From: Terriglobales bacterium
GTDB lineage: Bacteria; Acidobacteriota; Terriglobia; Bryobacterales; Bryobacteraceae
Assembly: GCA_027485675.1 (NCBI GenBank)
Contig: JAIXQP010000022.1
Location: forward strand, 246,502-310,501
Length of the DNA: 64,000 nucleotides
Direction: 5' to 3'
Below are positions 54,473 to 62,474 of the stretch, one piece after another (positions within the stretch are counted from its first letter, which is position 1; each line of letters begins with the position of its first letter). Under the pieces are notes generated by a model, which was not told where the DNA came from, did not search any database, and saw only the letters and a program-made list of their open reading frames with translations. The position numbers and the translations under genes are program-made.

Positions 54473-55738
54473 TTAGGCGTAGATACCCCGCAGCTTGATG
54501 GCGAAGGCGACGCGGTCGAGCGCCAGCATGTAGGCCGCGGCGCGGTTGTCGACGTTGTGGTCGCGCGAGTACTTCGAGACATCGCGGAAGCTTTCGACCA
54601 TGATCTCTTCCAAGCGATCGTTGACGAGTTGCTCGTTCCAGAAGTAGCCTTGGCGGTCCTGGACCCATTCAAAGTAGGAGACCGTAACGCCGCCGGCGTT
54701 GGCGAGGATGTCCGGGATGACGAAGATATTCCGGTCGCGGAGCACAGCATCGGCGAGCGCGGTGGTGGGGCCGTTGGCGCCTTCGCAGAGGATCTTGCAG
54801 TTGATTTTGGGAGCGGTTTCCTGCGTGATCACGTTCTCTTTCGCGGCCGGGAGGAGGATATCGCAATCGAGGTAGAGGGCTTCGGCGGAGGTGAGGTTGG
54901 TGGCTTCCGGGAAGTCGAGGATGGAGCCGGTGGAACGCTTATGCTTCAGCAGCCCTTCGATATCGAGGCCATTTTCGTTGTGGACGGCGCCGTCGGTTTC
55001 GATGACGGCGATGACCTTGATGCCTTCTTTGGCCATCAGGCGCGCCGCCATGCCGCCGACGTTGCCGAAGCCCTGGACGACGACGCGGGCTTTGGTGGGC
55101 GGAATCTGGAACTTTTTCAGCGCTTCCTTCGAAACGAAGAGGCAGCCGCGGCCGGTGGCTTCGGTGCGGCCGCGGGAGCCGCCGAGGTTGAGCGGCTTGC
55201 CGGTGACGACGGCCGTGGTGGTCTCGCGGCGGTGCATGGAGTAGGTGTCCATGATCCAGGCCATGGTCCGCTCGTTCGTGTTCATGTCCGGGGCCGGGAC
55301 GTCCTTCTCCGGTCCGATGATGTCGATGATGGCGGAGGTGTAGCGCCGGGTGACGCGCTCGAGTTCAATCTCGGACATGATGGACGGGTTGCAGATGACT
55401 CCGCCCTTGCCGCCGCCGTAAGGCAGATTGACGACCGCGCACTTCCAGGTCATCCACGAAGCGAGGGCCCGGACCTCGTCGAGGGTCACATCGGGGGCGT
55501 AGCGAATGCCGCCTTTGGCGGGTCCGCGCGCGATGGAGTGCTGCACCCGGTAACCGGTGAAGACTTCAATCTGGCCATCGTCAAGGACGACGGGGATGGA
55601 GACGGTCAACTCTTTCGCGGGGGCCTTGAGGACTTTCCGGATGCCCGGGTCGAGCGCGAGACGCTCGGCGGCGTCGTTGAATCGGATCTCGGCATTACGC
55701 CACGGATTGAACTCGTCGGAGGAATGATCAGGGAGCAT
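54473..55738 (-). CDS. gdhA: Glu/Leu/Phe/Val dehydrogenase (probable glutamate dehydrogenase)
   Basis: 421 residues, typical of hexameric GDH. Substrate-side motifs: [23 protein letters not shown] and [15 protein letters not shown] with the catalytic Lys. The Rossmann fold is [17 protein letters not shown] followed by [10 protein letters not shown]. The acidic residue at the end of the second strand (ETD) suggests NAD rather than NADP preference. It links glutamate and 2-oxoglutarate and so nitrogen and carbon metabolism; glutamate is also the donor for HisC. It is the first gene of gdhA-mutS-anmK. Confidence 0.93.
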   Translation of the reverse strand: MLPDHSSDEFNPWRNAEIRFNDAAERLALDPGIRKVLKAPAKELTVSIPVVLDDGQIEVFTGYRVQHSIARGPAKGGIRYAPDVTLDEVRALASWMTWKCAVVNLPYGGGKGGVICNPSIMSEIELERVTRRYTSAIIDIIGPEKDVPAPDMNTNERTMAWIMDTYSMHRRETTTAVVTGKPLNLGGSRGRTEATGRGCLFVSKEALKKFQIPPTKARVVVQGFGNVGGMAARLMAKEGIKVIAVIETDGAVHNENGLDIEGLLKHKRSTGSILDFPEATNLTSAEALYLDCDILLPAAKENVITQETAPKINCKILCEGANGPTTALADAVLRDRNIFVIPDILANAGGVTVSYFEWVQDRQGYFWNEQLVNDRLEEIMVESFRDVSKYSRDHNVDNRAAAYMLALDRVAFAIKLRGIYA

Positions 55739-55779
55739 AGGGCCTCGGGTCGATATACTGAGGGCTTCGGCCTTTCATT

Positions 55780-58700
55780 ATGGCATTGGTTCTACGACTT
55801 CTCCCCCTGCTGGTTGGCGGCGCGCTGCTCGCCGTCGCACAACCGGCAATCACGCCCGCCGCCTCCGCGTTGCCGAATGGCATCACGGGCCAGGCCTATT
55901 CCTATGCGTTCGGCGCGACGGGCGGCTCAGCGCCCTACACCTTCCAGGTAGTGGGTGGCAGCCTGCCCGGCGGGATGACCCTTGCCGCCGGGGGCCTTCT
56001 GAGTGGCACCCCGTCGACGGCTTTTAACGGGTCGTTCAGCGTCACGGTCCGCGATGCGGCCAACGCGAGTTCCACCCGGACGTTTACGCTGCGCGTGTTC
56101 AGCCAGCTCAGCATTGTCACCGTGGGATTTCCTGCGACGCCGTTTGGTGCCAACTTCAGCCAGTGCCTTTCGGCGCAAGGCGGCACAGTTGTCGATGGGG
56201 CTTCAAACGGGACCTGGAACGTCGTGGCCGGTTCCCTGCCCCCCGGGCTGACGCTCGTGAATCAGTCGCCGAACTGCGGCCCGCTGGGCAACCGCGGCGG
56301 CGAGTTGACCGGCATCCCGACGGCCGTGGGCTCGTTCAACTTCACGCTGCAAGTGAACGACACGGCCGGCCAGGTGGCGCAGCGGCAGTATACGTTTTCG
56401 GTTCTGACGACTGGCCCCATCGTCGTCACGCCGACGCAGATCGCTTTCACCTGCCAGGTGGGCGGACAGTGCGCGTCGAACACGGTCGGCGTCAGCATCA
56501 ATTCGGGCGGCGGCGGCATCATCACGGGGTTGTCCGTCGCGGTGGTCAGCCCCGGCGGCAACTGGCTTCGCGTGACGAACCTCAATACCAGCACCACACC
56601 CGCCTCGATTCAGGTTTTCGTAGACCCCACCTTCGTCACGACGGCCGGCACGTTTCAGGGCAGCGTTACTATCAGCGGAAACGCAACACCTTCGGTGACC
56701 ATCCCGGTCACCTTGAACGCCGTGGGGCAGGTGACGCTCTCCGTCTCGGCGTCGCAGTTGAACTTCACGCTGCCCGGGCCCGGCCAAACCCCGCCGGCGC
56801 AGACGTTCACCGTATCGAGCAGCGGACCGAGCGAGGTACCGTTCAGCGCCACGGCCATCTCCGGCTTGCCTTACGTGCTGGTGAGCCAGAGCAGCGACCG
56901 GACGCCGGCGGTGGTCACCGTCTCGCTGAACATTACGGGCTTGCCGCTTGGCATTACAAACGGCATGGTGCAGATCACGGCGAACGCGACCAATTCGCCC
57001 ATCAACGTTCCGGTGACCATCAACCCGAACGTCCAAAGTACGCTGCAGGTATTCCCGACGCAGTTGGCATTTAATTGGGCCACCGGTAGTCCTTCGCCGC
57101 AGGCACAGTCGTTCAACGTGACCAGCAACACTCCGGGGCTACAGTTCACCACCACGCAATCGCCGAACACGCCGTGGCTGGTGGTGGCGAATGCCGCCGC
57201 ACAGACGCCGGGCCAAGTGGTGATCGCCGTGAACCCGGTAGGACTGCAGCCGGGCACACGCAACGCCTTTGTGACGGTGACGCCGGTGGGCGGCGGCGGC
57301 GCCGTGCAGATTCCGGTGACGTTCACGATCACCACGGCCGTATCGAACCTGGTACTGAGTCCGCCGACACTTAACTTCAACTTCCAGATTGGCGGCGGGG
57401 CTCCGCAGGAGCAGACGATCGCCGTCAACACATCGCGTCCGGACGCCCCGCTGGCGTTCACCGCGGCGATCAGTTCCGCCACGGGCGCTTCCTGGCTGCG
57501 CATCAGTTCGACCAGCGGCACGACGCCGGGCTTCTTCAGCGTCGGCCTGAATACGCAGAATTTGAGCGAGGGGACGTACAACGCGACGATCGTGGTACAG
57601 GCGGAGGGCGCGGGCAACAACCCGCAGACGGTGCCGGTGACGTTAACCGTCTCCCGGCAGTTCTCGTTCACGGCCACCCCCAATTCGCTCAGCTTTACGG
57701 GCGCCATTGGCAGCGCGCCGCAAACCAGCTCGGTGCAGTTGACGGCGTTGAGCCCGCCGCTGGGCTTCGTCGCCACCTCTTCGAGCACGTGGCTCACCGT
57801 AAGCCCTGGGGGCGGCAGCGCCCCGGCGACGCTGGGCATTGCCGTGAATCCGCAAGGGCTGGGACCGGGCACCTACCAGGGCAACGTCCAGGTTAGCCCG
57901 ACGATCACCGGCGCCCAGACTCTGACCATTCCGGTTACCTTGACCCTGACTTCGAATGCACAGCTGCGGGTGGCCCCTGCGGCGCTGACGTTTACCGCCA
58001 ATGAGGGCGTAGCGCCGGCGGCCCAGAGTCTGCAGATCAACTCTTCGACGACCCCGATCCCGTACACGCTGCAAACGAATCAACCGTGGCTGGGCCTGTC
58101 GCAGACCGGCGGCACGACGCCCGGCAGTCCGCTGATCACGCTCTTGCCGGCGGGCTTAACGGCCGGCACCTACCGGGGCGAGATCCGCGTGACGACGTCG
58201 GAACCGGGCAACGTCCCCATCCTGGTACCGGTGACCTACACGGTGGTCCCGGCCCCGCGGATTCCGGAGATTCGGGCCGTCACCAACGCCGCCAGCTTCC
58301 TGATCACCAACCTCTCGCCGCTGATGATCTTCACGATCTTCGGGGAGAATCTCAACGCGGCTGGGGGACGCCTGTTGATCGACGGCTCTCCCGCGCAACT
58401 GCTCGCTACCAGCGATAACCAATGGACCGGCGTTGCTCCCGCGTCGATCGGCAGCCAACCCAGGGTGAGCCTGCAGCCGGAGGTGAACGGCGTTCTGGGC
58501 GCGGCCGTGCCGATTTCGGTGGTGGCGGCAGCGCCGGCCATCTTCACCATGGACGCCAGCGGCCGCGGCCAGGCGGCGGCGCTGAATCAGACCGGCGAGT
58601 TGAACACGGCGTTCTCTCCCGCTAATCCGGGTTCGGTCATCGTCTTCTACGTGTCCGGCGCGGGCGCCGTGGCAGAGAACGGAACCAGCCTGGTCTTCCC

Positions 58701-58890
58701 GATTCAGGTGGAGATCGACGGGCAGGCAGCCGAGATTCTCTACGCCGGCCAAGCTCCCGGGCAGGTGCTCGGCCTGACGCAGATCAACGCCCGCATCCCC
58801 ACCGGGGTGCGCAGCGGCGCGTTGCCGGTGGTGGTGCGGAGCGGTGGTTTCGGCAGCGCCGGAACGGTGACGATTGAGGTGCAGCCTTAG
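55780..58890 (+). CDS. Large secreted protein with Ig and BACON-like repeats and Solibacter-type C-terminus
   Basis: 1036 residues. A signal peptide (LLPLLVGGALLAVAQ) is followed by two putative Ig (He_PIG) domains (about 25-105 and 110-205; GSLPGGMTLAAGGLLSGTP and GSLPPGLTLVNQ). About six BACON-like repeats of roughly 100 residues follow (about 210-830), each with a WLxVS or WLGLS core and a GTYxGxIxV strand: TSSSTWLTVSPGGGSAPATL and NQPWLGLSQTGGTTPG are examples. The last 200 residues match the Solibacter C-terminal type (RAVTNAASFLITNLSPLMIF, IFGENL, NPGSVIVFYVSGAGAV, YAGQAPGQVLGLTQINARIP). No enzyme motif is present. A surface or carbohydrate-binding role is inferred. Confidence 0.85.
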   Translation: MALVLRLLPLLVGGALLAVAQPAITPAASALPNGITGQAYSYAFGATGGSAPYTFQVVGGSLPGGMTLAAGGLLSGTPSTAFNGSFSVTVRDAANASSTRTFTLRVFSQLSIVTVGFPATPFGANFSQCLSAQGGTVVDGASNGTWNVVAGSLPPGLTLVNQSPNCGPLGNRGGELTGIPTAVGSFNFTLQVNDTAGQVAQRQYTFSVLTTGPIVVTPTQIAFTCQVGGQCASNTVGVSINSGGGGIITGLSVAVVSPGGNWLRVTNLNTSTTPASIQVFVDPTFVTTAGTFQGSVTISGNATPSVTIPVTLNAVGQVTLSVSASQLNFTLPGPGQTPPAQTFTVSSSGPSEVPFSATAISGLPYVLVSQSSDRTPAVVTVSLNITGLPLGITNGMVQITANATNSPINVPVTINPNVQSTLQVFPTQLAFNWATGSPSPQAQSFNVTSNTPGLQFTTTQSPNTPWLVVANAAAQTPGQVVIAVNPVGLQPGTRNAFVTVTPVGGGGAVQIPVTFTITTAVSNLVLSPPTLNFNFQIGGGAPQEQTIAVNTSRPDAPLAFTAAISSATGASWLRISSTSGTTPGFFSVGLNTQNLSEGTYNATIVVQAEGAGNNPQTVPVTLTVSRQFSFTATPNSLSFTGAIGSAPQTSSVQLTALSPPLGFVATSSSTWLTVSPGGGSAPATLGIAVNPQGLGPGTYQGNVQVSPTITGAQTLTIPVTLTLTSNAQLRVAPAALTFTANEGVAPAAQSLQINSSTTPIPYTLQTNQPWLGLSQTGGTTPGSPLITLLPAGLTAGTYRGEIRVTTSEPGNVPILVPVTYTVVPAPRIPEIRAVTNAASFLITNLSPLMIFTIFGENLNAAGGRLLIDGSPAQLLATSDNQWTGVAPASIGSQPRVSLQPEVNGVLGAAVPISVVAAAPAIFTMDASGRGQAAALNQTGELNTAFSPANPGSVIVFYVSGAGAVAENGTSLVFPIQVEIDGQAAEILYAGQAPGQVLGLTQINARIPTGVRSGALPVVVRSGGFGSAGTVTIEVQP

Positions 58891-59447
58891 AGCTTGCTCA
58901 AGAAGTAGGCGTGCACCCGGGAATCGCTCGTGAGTTCCGGGTGGAACGTGGCAACCAGGTGACGGCCCTGTTCGGCGAGAACGGGGTCGTTATTGTAGGT
59001 CGCCAGGACCTTCACTCCCGGCCCAACCGAGCGGATGATGGGCGCGCGGATGAAGACGGCTTCGAGGTCTCCCAGTTCCGAGGGCAGAGAGACGACGCGG
59101 GAATCCAACTGGCGGCCATAGGCGTTGCGCTGCACCCCGATATCCATCAGGCCGAGGGACTCCTGTTCCGGCGACGTGACGTGGGTTGCCAGCAGAATCG
59201 CTCCGGCGCAGGTGCCGAAGATCGGCTTGCTCTCACCGAAAGCTTTGAGCGGTTCAAACAGGCCTTCGCGATGGAGCAGCTTGAGCATGGTGGTGCTTTC
59301 GCCGCCGGGAAGAACCAGCGCATCGGCCGCCGCCATTTCGGCGGCGGTACGGACCTCGACGGCATGCGCGCCCACCGCTTCGAGGGCGCGCATATGCCGT
59401 TCGTAGTCCCCTTGCAGGGCGAGAACGCCGACGGTTTTACCAGCCAC
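58887..59447 (-). CDS. pdxT: Pyridoxal 5'-phosphate synthase glutaminase subunit
   Basis: 186 residues, normal for PdxT. Motifs: [29 protein letters not shown], the nucleophile elbow [12 protein letters not shown] with Cys, and the His/Glu pair in [11 protein letters not shown]. It supplies ammonia from glutamine to PdxS. The start overlaps pdxS by 11 bases and the stop overlaps the convergent BACON gene by 4 bases. Confidence 0.97.
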   Translation of the reverse strand: MAGKTVGVLALQGDYERHMRALEAVGAHAVEVRTAAEMAAADALVLPGGESTTMLKLLHREGLFEPLKAFGESKPIFGTCAGAILLATHVTSPEQESLGLMDIGVQRNAYGRQLDSRVVSLPSELGDLEAVFIRAPIIRSVGPGVKVLATYNNDPVLAEQGRHLVATFHPELTSDSRVHAYFLSKL

Positions 59448-60327
59448 GGGTCTGCATCAACTCGCCTTCGGCGATCTTCGAGATCTCAAGGCCCACCATG
59501 GCTTTGGACTCGCCAATCTCTTCACACGCTTCCATGACCTTCATCGGGTCCTTGTAGTAGGTCGTGGCCTTGACCACGGCCTTGGCGAAGAGTTCGGGGT
59601 TCTCGGACTTGAAGATGCCGGAACCGACGAAGACCGCTTCGGCGCCCAACTGCATGACGAGGGCCGCGTCGGCGGGAGTCGCCACGCCACCGGCGGAGAA
59701 GTTCGGCACCGGCAGTTTGCCGTGCTTGGCGACCCACTCGATGAGTTCAAACGGGGCCTGGTGCTTCTTGGCTTCGGCCATGAGCTCTTCCGGGCCGAGC
59801 ACCGTGAGCTGGCGCATCTCCTTGACGATCGTGCGCATGTGACGGACGGCTTCGACGATATTGCCGGAGCCGGCTTCGCCCTTGGTGCGGATCATGGCCG
59901 CGCCTTCGCCGATGCGGCGGAGCGCTTCGCCGAGGTTCCGGGCGCCGCAAACGAAGGGGACTTTGAAGTCGCGCTTGTCGATGTGGTTCTCCTCATCGGC
60001 CGGGGTGAGAACCTCCGACTCGTCGATGTAGTCGACTTCGAGGGCCTCGAGAACGCGCGCCTCCACAAAGTGGCCGATGCGGGCCTTAGCCATGACGGGG
60101 ATGGAGACGGCTTCCATGATGCCGCGGATGAGGCTGATGTGGGACATGCGGGCGACGCCGCCGTCGCGGCGGATATCGGAGGGGACGCGTTCGAGCGCCA
60201 TGACGGCACAGGCGCCGGCGCGTTCGGCGATGATGGCCTGTTCGGGGGTGACGACGTCCATGATGACGCCGCCTTTCAGCATTTCGGCCAGGCCTACCTT
60301 GAGGCGATACTGTTCGTTGAGAATCAT
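59437..60327 (-). CDS. pdxS: Pyridoxal 5'-phosphate synthase, synthase subunit
   Basis: 296 residues, a beta/alpha barrel with the standard motifs: [22 protein letters not shown], the first active Lys in [67 protein letters not shown] (second Lys nearby), and [20 protein letters not shown]. It builds PLP from ribose 5-phosphate, glyceraldehyde 3-phosphate and ammonia. AAGGAG precedes the ATG. Only 15 bases separate it from the MocR-type regulator, so the three genes form a pdxR-pdxS-pdxT operon. Confidence 0.98.
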   Translation of the reverse strand: MILNEQYRLKVGLAEMLKGGVIMDVVTPEQAIIAERAGACAVMALERVPSDIRRDGGVARMSHISLIRGIMEAVSIPVMAKARIGHFVEARVLEALEVDYIDESEVLTPADEENHIDKRDFKVPFVCGARNLGEALRRIGEGAAMIRTKGEAGSGNIVEAVRHMRTIVKEMRQLTVLGPEELMAEAKKHQAPFELIEWVAKHGKLPVPNFSAGGVATPADAALVMQLGAEAVFVGSGIFKSENPELFAKAVVKATTYYKDPMKVMEACEEIGESKAMVGLEISKIAEGELMQTRGW

Positions 60328-60342
60328 GGGGTTGCTCCTTGC

Positions 60343-61767
60343 TTAGACTAATGCCGTTTCCGGCTCATAAATGGGAATTCGGGGTTCGGCGAAGACGCGG
60401 CCGAGAAGCCGCAGGCCCTCTTCGATATCGCGGGGCTCGAGGCCCGCAAAGCTGAGACGCAGCGCATGGGGCGCCGGGGTGTTGACGGCGAAGACGCTGC
60501 CCGGCAGATAGCTGACGCCGCGGCGGACCGCTTCCTCAAGCAGGGCGGCGGCATCGAGCGGGGCGGGCAGTTCCACCCAGAGGTTCATGCCGCCTTCGGG
60601 CCGGGTGAACCGGGAGCCGGGGGGCAAGTGCGCCGCGCAGGCCCGCAGCACGGCGGCGAGCCGGGCGGCGCCGGAGGCGCAGATCTGGCGGCGGTGGGCT
60701 TCGAGACGGCCCGACTGGGCGAAGCGCAGGAGCACCGCTTGCGAGAGCTGGTCGGTATGCAGGTCGCACCACTGGCGGATTTCGATCAACCGCGCGATGG
60801 CCGGGCGGGGGCCGATGATCCAACCGACGCGGAGGCCGGGGAAGGCAGCCTTCGAAAAGCTCTTCAGCACGAGAACATTCGCGTGGGGATCGAGCTGCTT
60901 CAGGGCCGGGAGGGGTTCGCCGGTGTAGCGGAGATCGGAGTAGATGTCGTTCTCAATGAGCAGGCAGCCGGACTGCTGGGCGAGGTCGATGACGCGGCGC
61001 CGGGCGGCCAGGGGCATGGTGGTGCCGGTGGGGTTCTGGAAGGACGGGGTGAGAACGAGGGCTCGCGGGCGACGGGTGGCGAGCAGGTGTTCGAGCGCGT
61101 CGAGATCAACGCCAGAATCCGTGACGGGTACGGCGAGGACCGGCTGCGGGAAGACGTTGCGGATGCCGGCGTAGACGGGATCTTCGATGGCGACGGGGCC
61201 GGGGCGATCGGCGGCGATGAGCCGTTGGACGAGGTCGAGGGCCTGCTGGCAGCCGGAGGTGATGAGGATATCGTCGCCGGGGGCGGCCATGCCGGACTGG
61301 CGGGCCTGTTCGAGGAGGTATTGGCGGAGCGGCGTATAGCCTTGCGGGGAGCCGAGTTGCAGGATCTGCGAGACCTGGGGGGAGTCGAGGACTTCGAGGC
61401 AGGACTGGCGGAACGCCTCGACGGGGAATAGATTGGCGGCGGGCCGGGAGGTGGTGAAGCTGATGGCGGCGGCGGGATACGGTCCCGGATTGGCTTGGAT
61501 TGGCTCGGGAAGATTGGCCCGGACGAAGCTGCCTTTGCCGACGTGGCCGGAGAGGAGGTGATCTTCATCGAGCAGCGCATAGGCGGCGGAGACCGTGGCG
61601 CGGTTGACCCCAAGATATTGGGCGAGTTCGCGGGTGGCGGGGAGGCGTTCGCCGGACTTCAGGCGTCCGGAGGCGATGCCGGCGCGGAGCCAGGCGGCAA
61701 GCTGCCGGTAAAGCGGCTCGGTGGAATTGGCATCCAGTTCCGGCTTGGGGAGAGCGTCCAGCACCAT
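60343..61767 (-). CDS. pdxR: MocR/GntR-type PLP-binding regulator of B6 synthesis
   Basis: About 474 residues. The N-terminal GntR winged helix (TEPLYRQLAAWLRAGIASGRL, LPATRELAQYLGVNRATVSAAY) is joined to an aminotransferase-like domain with TSGCQQALDLVQRLI, TPSFQNPTGTTMP, IENDIYSDLRYTG and VLKSFSKAAFPGLRVGW, the last with the PLP Lys. PdxR proteins sense PLP and control pdxST. Here it is the first gene of the operon itself. The frame opens at 61803, but a promoter reading (-35 at 61798-61803, -10 at 61775-61780) makes the ATG at 61767 the start, as a leaderless message. Confidence 0.9.
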   Translation of the reverse strand: MVLDALPKPELDANSTEPLYRQLAAWLRAGIASGRLKSGERLPATRELAQYLGVNRATVSAAYALLDEDHLLSGHVGKGSFVRANLPEPIQANPGPYPAAAISFTTSRPAANLFPVEAFRQSCLEVLDSPQVSQILQLGSPQGYTPLRQYLLEQARQSGMAAPGDDILITSGCQQALDLVQRLIAADRPGPVAIEDPVYAGIRNVFPQPVLAVPVTDSGVDLDALEHLLATRRPRALVLTPSFQNPTGTTMPLAARRRVIDLAQQSGCLLIENDIYSDLRYTGEPLPALKQLDPHANVLVLKSFSKAAFPGLRVGWIIGPRPAIARLIEIRQWCDLHTDQLSQAVLLRFAQSGRLEAHRRQICASGAARLAAVLRACAAHLPPGSRFTRPEGGMNLWVELPAPLDAAALLEEAVRRGVSYLPGSVFAVNTPAPHALRLSFAGLEPRDIEEGLRLLGRVFAEPRIPIYEPETALV

Positions 61768-61774
61768 CCAAAGC

Positions 61775-61820
61775 ATACCATAGAGCCAGCCAATGCAAGC
61801 CAATTCTCGCGGGTTGGCTC
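61775..61820 (-). promoter_or_regulatory. pdxR promoter with repeat operator
   Basis: On the plus strand, AGCCAAT occurs at 61788-61794 and 61798-61804, exactly 10 bases apart, and TTGGCTC at 61814-61820 is an inverted third copy. On the minus strand the second copy supplies the -35 (TTGGCT), followed by 17 bases and TGGTAT as the -10. Direct repeats one helical turn apart are typical of MocR/PdxR operators. Autoregulation is inferred. Confidence 0.65.
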
Positions 61821-61860
61821 AAAAAAAAGCGAACGCCCTGCCGGTAAAAGCAGGGCGTTC
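61821..61860 (-). terminator. Intrinsic terminator after the GNAT gene
   Basis: A perfect 11-bp inverted repeat GAACGCCCTGC / GCAGGGCGTTC around an 8-base loop, followed on the minus strand by GC and eight T (61828-61821). It isolates the pdx operon from the upstream acetyltransferase transcript. About 120 bases between the GNAT stop and this hairpin hold no frame that I can support. Confidence 0.9.
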
Positions 61861-61982
61861 GAAAGCCACACCAGGAGATACCTTCACCGTAGCAGCGGGC
61901 GGGCCGTGGAGCCGGAACGGCACATCGGCAAGTGCTTGATTTCAGGGCAGATAAAATTCGCAATCGCCGGAACTGGGCAACT

Positions 61983-62447
61983 TTAGAGCGTAAAGATGGT
62001 GACCGGAGCGGCGTTTCCGCCCAGGGCGCGATAGAACTCGAGGGCGTGCTCGTCTTCGTTGTCGGCCGGGACCCAGAGCGTTTCGATGCCTTCGGCGGCA
62101 GCGGCATCGCGGAGATGGCTGACGAGACGGCGCCCGATGCCCTGGCGCTGGAGGTCGGGATGGACAGCGATGTCGTAGAGGAAGATTTCGGCCGATTCGG
62201 TGGTGATGCGCGGGAGGGTGAAGGCCGTGAGGCCGCCGGCGAGCCGGTCTCCGGAGAAGGCGGCGATGGCCCAGAAGTCAGGGCGGGTGACGAGCTGCTG
62301 GAGGTAGGGGGTGGAGAGCGGAACGGCTTCGTTTTCGAAGATGGCGGCGAGGAGGAGGAAGAGTTCGCGGGCCGTTTGCTCGTCGGTGGACTGCAGGCGG
62401 ATGGTCCGGATGGGAAGCGAAGCGGGCTCTGGCTGCATGGCCCTCAT
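61983..62447 (-). CDS. GNAT family N-acetyltransferase
   Basis: 154 residues with a GNAT fold: WAIAAFSGDRLAGGLTAF (beta 2-3), IFLYDIAVHPDLQRQGIGRRLVSHL with the acetyl-CoA loop QRQGIG, and ETLWVPADNEDEHALEFYRALGG at the end. The AAC(3)-I-like pattern (FLYDIAV, EHALEFYRALG) resembles aminoglycoside acetyltransferases, but many such genes have other substrates, so no resistance claim is made. The start at 62447 could instead be the ATG at 62438. Confidence 0.88.
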   Translation of the reverse strand: MRAMQPEPASLPIRTIRLQSTDEQTARELFLLLAAIFENEAVPLSTPYLQQLVTRPDFWAIAAFSGDRLAGGLTAFTLPRITTESAEIFLYDIAVHPDLQRQGIGRRLVSHLRDAAAAEGIETLWVPADNEDEHALEFYRALGGNAAPVTIFTL

Positions 62448-62474
62448 TGTAGCGGCCCGGAGGGTCGGGGCCCT

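Noticed and set aside
61983..62447. Aminoglycoside resistance gene
   Set aside because: The GNAT resembles AAC(3)-I in places, but so do many GNATs; there is no resistance context or mobile element.
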